From Desulfobacteraceae bacterium Eth-SRB2 (GTDB lineage: Bacteria > Desulfobacterota > Desulfobacteria > Desulfobacterales > UBA11574): 64,000 nt of DNA. A program made the translations under genes and the position numbers. Numbering within the stretch: the first letter of the stretch is position 1; every line of letters starts with the position of its first letter. The notes beneath the pieces are model-generated. The model saw only the letters and a program-made list of their open reading frames with translations, ran no database searches and was not told the DNA's origin. The stretch spans positions 1-64,000 of the forward strand of contig RPGQ01000003.1 in NCBI GenBank assembly GCA_004193595.1, given 5' to 3'. Positions 43,796-52,236 of the stretch are shown here, one piece after another.

Positions 43796-44971
43796 ATGAG
43801 CACGGCCGATATCACCGCCTTTATTCAAGCCGAAGGAAAAGTTCGCTTCGATGAACAGCTCAGGATGGATTTGGATTGGCAGGAGGTACTCGACGAAAAC
43901 AGGCTAACCCATTTTCTCAATCTATCCAAAATTTCTCCCATATCGGATACTGCCGGTATGCTGTTTAATCTCGGCGCCGGTGATTATAAAAACGGCACTT
44001 TTTATCTCAACCATACCGGCGTTCTCTTCTTTGCCAAGCAGCCGATCCGTCGCTTGTTCCATGTGATTGTGGTCTGCGCGCTTTTTAAAGGCACCAACAA
44101 AGCCTATATTCTGGATCGCAAAGAACTGATCGGCAATCTGCTTGAAAACGTGGAAGAGGCGCTGCTTTTTCTGAAAAAGCACCTTCAACTGCGCTGGGAG
44201 ATTACCAGCCAAAGCACCCGCCGCAAAGAGATCCTGGAGCTACCGGAAGTCGCCCTGCGCGAGGCCATGGTCAACGCTGTATGCCACCGGGACTACCTGG
44301 AACAAGGCGCCCAGATCATGGTTGAGATTTTTGATGACCGGGTGGAAATATACAATCCAGGCGGCTTGCCCAAGGGCCTTCCGGCCAGTGAGTTCGGTAA
44401 GCGCAGCGTCTGCCGCAATCCGTTGATTGCAAGCTTGCTGCTGCGCTGCAACTATATCGAAAAAATGGGAACCGGCATCGAACGCATCCGCACAGCATTG
44501 GAAAAGGAGCATTGCCCCAAGGTCAACATTGGTTTTAACACCATGTTTACCCTCGAATTCCCACGGCCGACCTATTTAAAAACCGATGAGAAGCCGGAAG
44601 CGGCTTGGGGAAAAACTAGGGAGGAAACTAGGAAGAAAGCGCCGGAGAAAATAACCCCTCAAGCCACCCCGCAAGTCACCCCGCAAGTCACACGGCAAGT
44701 CACACGGCTCCTTAAAGTGTTACAGGGTGAAATGACACGGGGAGCAATAATGAAAAAACTTGGCTTAAAGGACAGAATGCACTTTAGCAAAAAATATCTG
44801 ACGCGCGCGATTGACGGCGGGTATATAGAAATGACCATCCCTGATAAACCGAACAGCAGATTTCAGCGATACCGCCGGACGGAAAAAGGGAATGCCCATG
44901 TCCCGTCATGGGGGACGTTCATGCAGAGCATGCACAAAGTATTTAAAATGGCCTGCAGATATTTTCAATAA
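43796..44971 (+). CDS. RecG-like/AlbA_2-family ATP-binding regulator lacking the N-terminal AlbA domain
   Basis: The central HATPase_c_4 region is clear: LREAMVNAVCHRDYLEQGAQ, FDDRVEIYNPGGLPKGLP and RNPLIASLLLRCNYIEKMGTG. The C-terminal part has a TPQVTPQVTRQVTR linker and a winged helix ending in MTIPDKPNSRFQRYRRTEKG. Family members usually begin with an AlbA_2/Schlafen-like domain of about 130 residues, absent here; an in-frame TGA lies about 57 bases before ATG 43796. The gene is therefore 5'-truncated or a shortened variant. Richer GC than its neighbours suggests transfer. No ribosome binding site is evident. Confidence 0.75.
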   Translation: MSTADITAFIQAEGKVRFDEQLRMDLDWQEVLDENRLTHFLNLSKISPISDTAGMLFNLGAGDYKNGTFYLNHTGVLFFAKQPIRRLFHVIVVCALFKGTNKAYILDRKELIGNLLENVEEALLFLKKHLQLRWEITSQSTRRKEILELPEVALREAMVNAVCHRDYLEQGAQIMVEIFDDRVEIYNPGGLPKGLPASEFGKRSVCRNPLIASLLLRCNYIEKMGTGIERIRTALEKEHCPKVNIGFNTMFTLEFPRPTYLKTDEKPEAAWGKTREETRKKAPEKITPQATPQVTPQVTRQVTRLLKVLQGEMTRGAIMKKLGLKDRMHFSKKYLTRAIDGGYIEMTIPDKPNSRFQRYRRTEKGNAHVPSWGTFMQSMHKVFKMACRYFQ

Positions 44972-45169
44972 TGTGAAAATATCTATAACCTCAAAAACCT
45001 GGAATATGTCTGACCAACCTTAGGTTTTGTGGATAGATCTGAAAACAAAAAGAGGGGAATGGAATCAGCATTCTGCAATTTTTAAATGTACGCTTCCGGT
45101 CAACCATGATAGCCGGATGTTACGATCAATTGACAGGGATCAATAAAAATTCGGATGAACAGCCGATTC

Positions 45170-45523
45170 CTACTTTTGCTCATCCGAAGCAGGAGGTGGC
45201 GCTTTCTTTTTTTCTTTCTTTTCCTTCTTTGCGGGAGCACCCTTGGCGATCTTTGCCGACGGCTTATCAGGGGTGTTCTTTTTGGCAGCCAGTTTTTCTG
45301 TTTTGGTTTGGACTTTATCAGCGTTTAACTTCTCCTGGGCGGCAATACAGGCCAGGCGGTAATTTGCTTTGCGGATGTCGGCCCTCATTTTTTTGATAAA
45401 GCTGTCGCATTTAATAGCGACGGCGTCCAAACCTTTCTCTTTGAGAAAAGACATACGGGTTACAAGTTTATCACCGGCGACTTTCTTATGACCTTCTAGA
45501 AATCCCTTTCTTTTGAGACTCAT
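45170..45523 (-). CDS. Lys/Ala-rich conserved hypothetical protein, 117 aa
   Basis: AGGAGG precedes ATG 45523. The first 70 residues form a helical domain (MSLKRKGFLEGHKKVAGDKL and then GLDAVAIKCDSFIKKMRADI). The last 45 are a disordered tail of Lys, Ala and Pro (PAKKEKKEKKKAPPPASDEQ). Such tails occur in nucleoid-associated or RNA-binding proteins. The plus-strand frame over the same bases has no ribosome binding site. Function unknown. Confidence 0.7.
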   Translation of the reverse strand: MSLKRKGFLEGHKKVAGDKLVTRMSFLKEKGLDAVAIKCDSFIKKMRADIRKANYRLACIAAQEKLNADKVQTKTEKLAAKKNTPDKPSAKIAKGAPAKKEKKEKKKAPPPASDEQK

Positions 45524-45862
45524 AGTAAATTTTCCTCCTGCTTCATAGTATAAGCTTTTTTACATATCGATAACGACATTCCACTATAAATCGTAGCGGC
45601 TGTCAAATAGAATATAATAAAAAGAGGGCCGCAGTTTAGTTTTGCAGTTTACAGCTTTTTATTGCTAAGCGGTACGCCCCCAGGTTTCTAACAATTCATA
45701 CTCGTAAACAAAACTCCATGTAGAAACTGATCGTTTAAGATGTCTCTTCAAACCTTCAGGATATCAGCCGGCCTCATAACCTTCGATATGTCTGACAGAC
45801 CCGAGCTCGCTTATTTACATACCCAATCGCAATATCCGTCTTTCCCGCTCCCATGATTTACA

Positions 45863-46127
45863 TGACCCTAATTGAGCGAAAGTCGAGGATGCCCCAGATT
45901 CAAGGCGTCACGGGTGAAGCCGTAGTGAACTACTGCAAACCCTTGACAACGCTGAAGATGGGGTATCATCGGCTTTCCCAAAGGGTAAACAAAACCGATA
46001 TAAAATAACAGAATTCATATCTCACTGATAGTAGAGATATTAAAATGTCGTCGAATCATCGAAATTCTTCTTGAAATAAATATATTATAATCGTTTTTGG
46101 TTTTGTTTACGCTCAATTAGGGTATGA
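45863..46127. repeat. Composite palindromic region
   Basis: Outer ends CCCTAATTGAGCG (about 45868) and CGCTCAATTAGGG (about 46109) are inverted. An inner pair GAAAGTCGAGGATGCCCCA and TGGGGTATCATCGGCTTTC is imperfectly inverted at 45881-45980. A piece with CATCCTCGACTTTCGCTCAA recurs at 58121. The rest of the 750-bp gap before the Spy-like gene shows nothing recognised. Confidence 0.55.
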
Positions 46128-46275
46128 TTCATGACCTCAGTGCGATATCCTTTACAAAACATTTACAATTTTGTCCTGGAATCAACATAAATTCTTTACA
46201 TTTACCCTTTATATTAAAACCAACACCGAGGAAATATTCCTTGAAAACAAACAATCTCAAAAAAGGAGGTACATC

Positions 46276-46806
46276 ATGAATTCGAATCTTAGGCAAAAAT
46301 TTTTTACCGGCGCAATGGCTCTTTTGGTCACGGTATTTGTCATTCCGGGTTTTGCGGGAGCGTTTACGCAGGGCCAGTGCAGGCCTGACAAGGGGTTTGG
46401 CATGAAAAGGCATCATATGTCGCCTTTGGGGATCTGGCAAAATCCGAAAATGGTTCAGGAACTGGGAATTACCGACAAGCAGGTCGAGGGACTCAAGAAA
46501 GCGGATTTTGCCCATCGTGAAAAGTGTCTGGAATTGAAATCTAAACTCGACGTTCTTCACCTTGAATTGGAAAAACTGTTTGCCGCCGAGTCCGTGGACC
46601 AAGCGAAAGTTCTTGAAGTCGCCCAAAAGATTTCAGATCTGAAAGGCAAACTGTTTGTTCAGAGAATTAAATCTCGACTGGCAGTCGCAAAGCTGTTAAC
46701 TGCGGACCAAGTTGGCAAGCTGAAAATGTTTAGATTGCATCACCCTGCACATCGCGGTAAACTAGACAAAACCAGAAAACATGGCAGGGCATTGTCTAAA
46801 AATTGA
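46276..46806 (+). CDS. Spy/CpxP-like periplasmic protein
   Basis: ATG 46276 follows AAAGGAGG; the longer frame has no ribosome binding site. Signal sequence residues 8-29 (ending PGFAGAF), then a His/Met-containing stretch (GFGMKRHHMSPLG) and helices with the Spy-type LGITDKQVEGLKKADF and KLLTADQVGKLKMF (LTxxQ-like) repeats. Family members are periplasmic chaperones or metal-binding stress sensors such as CpxP and ZraP; the His-rich part favours metal sensing. 176 residues. The next gene also encodes a small exported protein. Confidence 0.8.
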   Translation: MNSNLRQKFFTGAMALLVTVFVIPGFAGAFTQGQCRPDKGFGMKRHHMSPLGIWQNPKMVQELGITDKQVEGLKKADFAHREKCLELKSKLDVLHLELEKLFAAESVDQAKVLEVAQKISDLKGKLFVQRIKSRLAVAKLLTADQVGKLKMFRLHHPAHRGKLDKTRKHGRALSKN

Positions 46807-46882
46807 AATCAGATTCAAACAAAAAGCATAAGGCATCTTATTATCGACTAAGTTGGAAAACACTTAATTTGGAGGTATTAAC

Positions 46883-47383
46883 ATGAGAGAAAAATATTGC
46901 AAATTTTCGATTTTTGTGTTCACGGCCACAACTGTTCTTTTACTCGGCTTTTTCATGCTTACAACCACGCAGGCATTTGCTGATAATGGGTACAAAGGAA
47001 AAAACAAACAGAAAGAATGGCAAAAACAGAAAGGACAGGACAAGCAATATCGAAAACACCCAGGCGAAATCAAGCGAGAAGGTCGCAAACATTACGAGGA
47101 GCAGGGTCGTCGTGACTACAAAAAACGTTCGGATTACCACAAGCATCGTGGATACAAAATACGCCCCTATGATAAACGTCGTCATTACGGACGCTACGAT
47201 CATAAAGGGCATCGGTATGAGTATCAGGGCCATTGGCGCTCCTGGGATCAATGGAACAAGTACGCAAGAAAACACCCACATATATACAAACATGGAACAT
47301 ATTACCGCGAAAATGCACATTTAATGTTCAGGTTTTGCGAACCCGGGACCGGTAACTATTTCTTCTTTTCAATCGGAAGGTAG
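46883..47383 (+). CDS. Exported, highly basic Tyr/His/Arg-rich protein
   Basis: TTGGAGG precedes ATG 46883. Signal sequence residues 9-33 (ending TQAFADNG). The mature part is very rich in Lys, Arg, Tyr, His and Gly (KRSDYHKHRGYKIRPYDKRR, HYGRYDHKGHRYEYQGHWRS). The last 35 residues (HLMFRFCEPGTGNYFFFSIG) look folded and may be a beta segment. It lies 77 bases after the Spy-like gene on the same strand. Two other long frames over the same bases are by-products of its composition. Function unknown. Confidence 0.7.
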   Translation: MREKYCKFSIFVFTATTVLLLGFFMLTTTQAFADNGYKGKNKQKEWQKQKGQDKQYRKHPGEIKREGRKHYEEQGRRDYKKRSDYHKHRGYKIRPYDKRRHYGRYDHKGHRYEYQGHWRSWDQWNKYARKHPHIYKHGTYYRENAHLMFRFCEPGTGNYFFFSIGR

Positions 47384-47489
47384 TAGTTTGGCCAATTATA
47401 AAACAATTGGACTCATTATGAATTTAAAGGTATAATATTTCGGCATCGTTTTTACCGAGCCACGGCAAGCGATATTTTATCGCTTCAAC

Positions 47490-47674
47490 GGGTGTGAATC
47501 ATGGCTGTTGGCAATATGAAAATTCATGTTCGTCTGCGCTACGTATTTAGCTTTGGGGAAAAGGTGTCAGGTTTCAGGTGTCAGGGTCGAGAAACTTGAA
47601 GAGCTGAAACCTGAAAACTGAACACTGACACCTTACGATTGAACTCAATAACCAACAATCTTGATTTATACCCC
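47490..47674. repeat. Family E element, complete without passenger
   Basis: GGGTGTGAATCATGGCTGTTG at the left and CCAACAATCTTGATTTATAC at the right. Interior ATTCATGTTCGTCTGCGCTA, CAGGTTTCAGGTGTCAGG and inverted CCTGAAAACTGAACACTGAC match the copy at 20212-20401 almost base for base. Confidence 0.88.
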
Positions 47675-47724
47675 CTTTCAACGTCTAATGCATTAAGAAA
47701 ATTTGTATAAAATAGGAGGCAGGA

Positions 47725-48381
47725 ATGAAAAAATTTAAAAGAGCAAGTTCGCTGGTATTGGTATTTTTTTTAGTCGCTTGTGCCGCACCTCAAACAAAAA
47801 CTCAAAAAGGGGCAACATATGGGGCTGCCGGCGGTGCTGTGGCAGGGGCAATCATCGGGCAGGTGATTGGCGGGCATACTGAAAGTACCCTGTGGGGTGC
47901 AGCGATTGGCGCTGCTGTCGGCGGTCTTGGAGGCGCCGGGGTTGGTAAAATGATGGACAACCAAGAAAGAGAAATGCGAGACGCTTTGGCCGCTTCTGAA
48001 GCTGCCGCTGTACGCAGAGAAGGCAACCTCCTTGCGGTAACTTTCAAAGGCGATGTTACTTTTGACACAAACTCCACAGTTGTCAATCCCGGACTTTATA
48101 CTGAGATTGACCGCGTAGCAGGTATTCTTACCCGGTATCCGGAAACCCTGATAAGGGTTGAAGGGCATACGGATAGCGTTGGTACAGATGAATACAATAT
48201 GGACCTTTCATTTCGGCGCGCAAACTCTGTAAGAGACCTTCTGGTCCAGAAAGGGGTCAACATCAGTCGTATTCAACCCGTGGGTTTTGGTGAAACAATG
48301 CCGGTCGCAACAAACGACACGGAAGCGGGCCACCGGCTAAACCGAAGGGTGGAAATAAAGGTAGCACCGCAAGTGCAATAA
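47725..48381 (+). CDS. OmpA-family lipoprotein with glycine-zipper region
   Basis: Lipobox FLVAC (C19) after a short signal sequence. A glycine-zipper stretch (YGAAGGAVAGAIIGQVIGGH, then GAAIGAAVGGLGGAGVG) may insert in or pack on the membrane. The C-terminal OmpA domain has NPGLYTEIDRVAGIL, RVEGHTDSVGTDEYNMDLS and RVQPVGFGE-like residues (RIQPVGFGETMPVATN) that bind peptidoglycan. 218 residues. TAGGAGG precedes ATG 47725. It resembles YiaD/Pal-type cell wall anchors. A terminator follows at 48502. Confidence 0.9.
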   Translation: MKKFKRASSLVLVFFLVACAAPQTKTQKGATYGAAGGAVAGAIIGQVIGGHTESTLWGAAIGAAVGGLGGAGVGKMMDNQEREMRDALAASEAAAVRREGNLLAVTFKGDVTFDTNSTVVNPGLYTEIDRVAGILTRYPETLIRVEGHTDSVGTDEYNMDLSFRRANSVRDLLVQKGVNISRIQPVGFGETMPVATNDTEAGHRLNRRVEIKVAPQVQ

Positions 48382-48501
48382 CAATGCTGAAAGGAACCGC
48401 AGGGGCGAGCCACTGTGCGGGGTGATGAGTTCAGCGCTCGACATGCCCCTAACCTTGCCGTATTAATGGAACAATTTTTTCAGATATTCATTAGAAACGC
48501 T

Positions 48502-48535
48502 ATAGGGGATACTGGAAGATCAATCCCCTATTTTT
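48502..48535 (+). terminator. Terminator between convergent genes
   Basis: ATAGGGGAT and ATCCCCTAT face each other, followed by TTTTT. It can serve both the OmpA-like gene and the minus-strand gene ending at 48562. Confidence 0.75.
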
Positions 48536-48561
48536 AAATTTACTTGGCTGAGTCGTGAATG

Positions 48562-48747
48562 TTATTCGCTCTCTGGATATTTGTAAACGTTCAAACCGAT
48601 TACAGCATCCGTACCCTCTATCTTCTGGTTACCCCGTGTACTGGCGATGGTTATTGTTTTACCAGATTTAGAGGGTCCGAAGTCCTTTGTCAAATCTATC
48701 TCAATAATTAGCTTACCGTCTTTAATTTCCCATTCTACGTTTTGCAT
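48562..48747 (-). CDS. Small conserved protein, 61 aa
   Basis: AAGGTGAAGAA precedes ATG 48747. The sequence MQNVEWEIKDGKLIIEIDLT, then KDFGPSKSGKTITIASTRGN is a compact beta-rich domain seen in bacteria and archaea without known function. No signal sequence or cysteine. Short, but codon pattern and ribosome binding site support it. Confidence 0.7.
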   Translation of the reverse strand: MQNVEWEIKDGKLIIEIDLTKDFGPSKSGKTITIASTRGNQKIEGTDAVIGLNVYKYPESE

Positions 48748-48951
48748 TTCTTCACCTTCTTTCGTGTTTTAGTCTATACCAATCTGAATCGTTACTTCTA
48801 AACGGTGGAATATCATATCAACATCACTAATACAACTATGCATTTAGGAATATATTGGTGGTGGGGGTCCCTCTGCATTGGAAATCCGCCGGATGTGTCG
48901 TCTATCTTCATAACCTTTGCTTCTGGCGATCCAAAAGGCTCGCCCTTTTTG

Positions 48952-49578
48952 TTATCGGTTTACCTTGTTGTTCAGAATTGCAAAGTCAAATTTAAACAAA
49001 TCATTGAATGTTGCCTCTGCTTTATCAGGTTCAACCTGCCACCAGATTAAGATATTATCAGTTCGATAAAAGTAATGCTTAAGCCCCATTCCCTCTGTTT
49101 CAAAATGAACATTGTTGCCCATTTTGCTATGGATTAATGGTGAAAAAACTGCGGTTCCATTTGCCATTTTCATGGCCATGCTCATTAAGCTTGCTTTAGC
49201 CTTTTCAGAATTTTCATAGATACTTACATATAGAATATTTCTTGAATTATTGTTTCCATAATAGGCAATGTAATTTTCGCATTCATCAAGTTTTTTGCCA
49301 TGCATTTTATCAATAACACCGGTAGCTTTTTCATTTAGAATAACTTTGAAAAGACTCAGCTCGCCTAATTTTTTCGGAAGATAATTAAAATTCGCATTTG
49401 TTCTAACCTTTTTATTTTTTGATGCTTTGCCGGCATGACCGAACGGTATCTTAAATAAAGTGACCTCCGCAGATGAATGGGTTGTTCCTAAACAACCGGC
49501 AACCATAATATAAAATAGCAGGATCGATATTATAAATTTACACACTTTCAGTGGAGTTTTCATGCTGTAATTTCTCAT
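48952..49578 (-). CDS. Putative lipoprotein, 208 aa
   Basis: Signal sequence with lipobox IMVAGC (C29 from the first Met; Met6 is an equally likely start). The mature protein (LFKIPFGHAGKASKNKKVRT, LPKKLGELSLFKVILNEKAT) has a globular mid-part with YIAYYGNNNSRNILYVSIYE and ends with IWWQVEPDKAEATFNDLF. This resembles small exported DUF proteins that measure protein-like 'anti-sigma' folds, but I cannot name a family. Monocistronic, with the truncated IHF gene upstream. Confidence 0.65.
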   Translation of the reverse strand: MRNYSMKTPLKVCKFIISILLFYIMVAGCLGTTHSSAEVTLFKIPFGHAGKASKNKKVRTNANFNYLPKKLGELSLFKVILNEKATGVIDKMHGKKLDECENYIAYYGNNNSRNILYVSIYENSEKAKASLMSMAMKMANGTAVFSPLIHSKMGNNVHFETEGMGLKHYFYRTDNILIWWQVEPDKAEATFNDLFKFDFAILNNKVNR

Positions 49579-49620
49579 AAATTTTCATCTACCGGGTTAA
49601 TGCAGTTTGAATCATTATTT

Positions 49621-49767
49621 TTAACTGAATTTACTGATTTTGATACCGGATGCCCGTGTGCTTTTGATGAGTTCGAGGAGGGTTTCAACAAGTTTTGATG
49701 ATCTGTTTTTAAGAAAACCGGTCTGATTATGGATTGCTTTTACGATCTGAACTTTTGTAAGTGCCAT
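49621..49767 (-). pseudogene. C-terminally truncated IHF/HU-like gene
   Basis: GGAG precedes ATG 49767. The product MALTKVQIVKAIHNQTGFLK, then NRSSKLVETLLELIKSTRAS is the dimerisation helices of IHF-alpha. It stops after 48 residues, before the DNA-binding beta arm (FGKFxVxxKxxRxGRNPxTG). It is closely similar to the N-terminus of the gene at 50363-50608, so it looks like a decayed duplicate. Whether the fragment is made is unknown; it could in principle poison IHF dimers. Confidence 0.75.
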
Positions 49768-49855
49768 TGTCTGTTTCTCCTGCGGATATAAATAAGTTAT
49801 ATGAGGGTTCCGTTTTTTAAGCATAATCAGCTTTTCTAAAACATGGGGCATGGTC

Positions 49856-50305
49856 CTAAATGGAAGAGGACGCTTGTTCCGGAATTATTAAAATACATGC
49901 TTTCTCAAGGGCTTCAACAAATTTCGGGTTCGTTCTTCTCATTCTAATTATTCTGTCCCAAGACAGAATATCTTCAAGTGTGGGCTGCTCTATTCCGATA
50001 TTGGATTCCCTCTCAACGGCTTCAATGATTAACGATACGGAATAGATTGTGATATTTTCTAACATTTCTTCAATAGATATATCCGTTTTATCGGCAGGTT
50101 GGGATCTTAATATTGCTGATACACAGATGGATAGAATTGGATCCGCAACATCCTCCGGCTTTTTACATTCTTCAAGATCATAGCTTGTATCTAAAAAATA
50201 CCCGGCCATTTTTTGTAGGATGCCCAACCATTCATTATTCAGGTTCTGTGGTAAAAGTGCATCAGGCCCATGCAATAAAACTTCATTTCCGAATTTGGAT
50301 AGCAT
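49856..50305 (-). CDS. Hypothetical helical protein, 149 aa
   Basis: A soluble helical protein (NNEWLGILQKMAGYFLDTSY, ISIEEMLENITIYSVSLIIE) with a C-terminal HTH-like stretch (EQPTLEDILSWDRIIRMRRT, NPKFVEALEKACILII). AAAGG lies about 12 bases before ATG 50305. It sits between an IHF-like gene and its truncated copy on the same strand. No family recognised. Confidence 0.6.
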   Translation of the reverse strand: MLSKFGNEVLLHGPDALLPQNLNNEWLGILQKMAGYFLDTSYDLEECKKPEDVADPILSICVSAILRSQPADKTDISIEEMLENITIYSVSLIIEAVERESNIGIEQPTLEDILSWDRIIRMRRTNPKFVEALEKACILIIPEQASSSI

Positions 50306-50362
50306 TTCATTAAACCTTTCGTTTTAATTGGGGTTAATCCTATCCCTCAACTTACCGGAATA

Positions 50363-50608
50363 TTAAAATGTGACAATCTTCCTGCGTGCCAACATCGTGG
50401 CGTCACCGGTCGCTGGATTCCTGCCCCTTCTTTCATCTTTGTGCTTGACACAAAATTTGCCAAAATTAGAGATTAACACATCCTCACCGAATCCCAACAT
50501 GCTTTTGATGATTTCAAGAAGGCTTTCTATAATTTGTAATGATTTGTTCTTGGGAAAACCGGTTTTATTCCAGATTGATTCTACGATCTGAACTTTCGTA
50601 AGTACCAT
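50363..50608 (-). CDS. IHF alpha-like DNA-binding protein, short at the C-terminus
   Basis: DNA-bending protein of the HU/IHF family. The dimer helices (LTKVQIVESIWNKTGFPKNK, IIESLLEIIKSMLGFGEDVL) and the DNA-contacting arm ISNFGKFCVKHKDERRGRNPA are intact. It ends at ARRKIVTF, about 10 residues before the usual IHF end, so the last helix is missing. AGGTG precedes ATG 50608. 81 residues. It may still bind DNA. A family C repeat lies upstream. Confidence 0.75.
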   Translation of the reverse strand: MVLTKVQIVESIWNKTGFPKNKSLQIIESLLEIIKSMLGFGEDVLISNFGKFCVKHKDERRGRNPATGDATMLARRKIVTF

Positions 50609-50716
50609 GATGTGTTTCACCTAAGGGTATGAGTGATGTTGATATTGGAAAGCTTGGTCAACATCTCACTTATGTTAAATATTGTCAAGATATTAATGGG
50701 TTATATGACATAAAAA

Positions 50717-50786
50717 TAACATCTCAATAAATTGTGGATTCGGGTCAATATGATTATTTCATACACCACAACTTATTGAGATGTTA
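50717..50786. repeat. Family C 70-bp inverted repeat
   Basis: TAACATCTCAATAAATTGTG at the left and CAACTTATTGAGATGTTA at the right, with GGATTCGGGTCAATATGATT in the centre. The same 70-bp length as the copy at 23973-24042, inverted relative to it. Confidence 0.9.
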
Positions 50787-51487
50787 CACATAACGGTGTT
50801 AATACAATTCAAATGATTGGGATTTGTTAAATTTAGTAATGATTCCTAATTATTTAAGCCCCTTGACAAATAAATTTATATGAGTAATTTTGGTTAAAAT
50901 GTTCGAATGTTTCCTTAAATTCATTAGTAATATACAAAATAAAATTAAATATATTTTCATATCGTTATATTCCAATACTTTTCTATGCTGTTAGACGCAT
51001 TTTCAAAGCCAATATCAGCCGTAACCGAATTATTTTCTCTATATAATCATAAAGTTGAACTAAATCGCTTCGCCGTTGTTTTATTTTTGCTCTTTGAAAA
51101 TGGAATAGTGTTTTACCATGTGGTATTTTTAGAAGGACATCCTTTTTCAATGATTGTACTATCTGGATAGTTCTTCTTCCTTTAAGATTAAAGGGATATA
51201 AACCCTTTAATAGAAAGGAGAGACTGGTATTGACCCAAGAATTTGTCCAATAAGTAACCTATCACCTAAAATCAAATATTATGCTTATACTTCAAAACTA
51301 TTCAATTTTCAAAGAACATCATAAAAGAACTGATTTGGAATATGATGGGATTAACTCCCCATAGTGGTGGGCGAATCGGCTCAGTTCAACATAATCGTAT
51401 CTGGAATTCCCCTTCGCAAAACTCCAGATACAATCTTTAACGTTCGGCGATGTAAATATTTATAATTTATTACAAAAGGAGATTAGA
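50787..51487 (+). promoter_or_regulatory. Long AT-rich leader upstream of the RRM gene
   Basis: This 700-bp stretch has no convincing gene; the 61-codon frame at 50985 lacks a ribosome binding site. Two hairpins stand out: TTAAAGGGATATAAACCCTTTAA (51184-51206) and GTATCTGGA/TCCAGATAC (51399-51433, loop ATTCCCCTTCGCAAAAC). The second lies 55 bases before the RRM start. A structured leader would fit the cold-shock-type control known for small RRM genes of cyanobacteria, by analogy only. Confidence 0.5.
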
Positions 51488-51967
51488 ATGAAGATCTATG
51501 TAGGAAATTTGTCGTACGAGGTCACCGAAGAGGACCTACGGCTGGCTTTACAACCATTCGGACAGGTTGAATCCGCCACCATTATAAAAGACAAGTATAG
51601 TGGTCAATCAAAAGGATTTGGATTCGTGGAGATGGCCTCTAAAGCTGAAGGGCAGTCTGCAATCGATGGCCTAAATGGCAAAGAGCTAAAAGGAAGACCG
51701 CTTAAGGTAAATGAAGCTCGCCCTCGCACCGAAAGTCGCGGTAGCAGAGGAGGACAAGGTGGTGGCCGAGGAGGATACGGCGGTAGCAGGGGAGGACAAG
51801 GCGGTGGCCGAGGAGGATACGGCGGTAGCAGGGGAGGGAAAGGCGGTGGCCGAGGAGGACAAGGCGGCAGCAGGGGAGGACAAGGCGGTAGCAGGGGAGG
51901 ACAAGGCGGTAGCAGAGGAGGACAAGGCGGTAGCAGGGGAGGACAAGGTGGTGGCCGTCGTTTCTAA
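51488..51967 (+). CDS. RNA-binding RRM protein with RGG-type glycine-rich tail
   Basis: One RRM domain (residues 1-80) carries RNP2 IYVGNL and RNP1 KGFGFVEM, and binds single-stranded RNA. After ARPRTES the tail is about 75 residues of SRGGQGG/GRGGYGG repeats, like eukaryotic hnRNP or plant and cyanobacterial glycine-rich RNA-binding proteins. Such tails promote RNA annealing and condensate formation. AAAGGAG precedes ATG 51488. 159 residues, longer-tailed than most bacterial RRM proteins. Long open frames on both strands over the tail are artefacts of the repeat. Confidence 0.92.
   Translation: MKIYVGNLSYEVTEEDLRLALQPFGQVESATIIKDKYSGQSKGFGFVEMASKAEGQSAIDGLNGKELKGRPLKVNEARPRTESRGSRGGQGGGRGGYGGSRGGQGGGRGGYGGSRGGKGGGRGGQGGSRGGQGGSRGGQGGSRGGQGGSRGGQGGGRRF
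51745..51957 (+). repeat. Tandem GGAGGACAAGGCGGTAGC-type repeat inside the RRM gene
   Basis: About twelve near-identical 18-bp units code for the Gly-rich tail. The near identity of units at 51880-51955 suggests recent slippage, so tail length is likely to vary among strains. Confidence 0.85.
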
Positions 51968-52135
51968 TCATCGGTATACAACAGATAGATTCGCCTAACA
52001 ATTTGAACCACGGATAAAAGGGGTATGAAACGCGGATAAATATCAGAAGGGAATCCGTAGTAAAAATAATGAAGCAAAAAGAAAGGGTACAGTTACCCGC
52101 GAGAAGTTTGAATCTTTGGTGCAATTTAATTTTGT

Positions 52136-52236
52136 TGAACTCGTAAAAAGTCAGATTTAGACAGTTTCGTAAAAAGTTCAAACTCCCCCGCCAAACATAG
52201 GCGGGATAAAAAGGCGTAGCAAATTTTGTAATCATG
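52136..52236 (-). repeat. Half copy of family B, joined to the RNase H-like gene
   Basis: TGAACTCGTAAAAAGTC, TTTAGACAGTTTCGTAAAAA, ACTCCCCCGCCAAACATAGG and TTTTGTAATCATG match the family B right half. The similarity stops at the ATG used by the next gene (family members continue AGGCGTAC). Confidence 0.85.

Noticed and set aside
46914-47320. Two long alternative frames overlapping the basic exported protein
   Set aside because: Only the 46883 frame has TTGGAGG and a signal sequence; the others are composition artefacts.
51686-51998. Long open frames on both strands over the RRM tail, e.g. a KAVAEED-repeat protein
   Set aside because: They arise from the 18-bp tandem array, which lacks stop codons in several frames. 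Only the RRM frame has a ribosome binding site and a domain.
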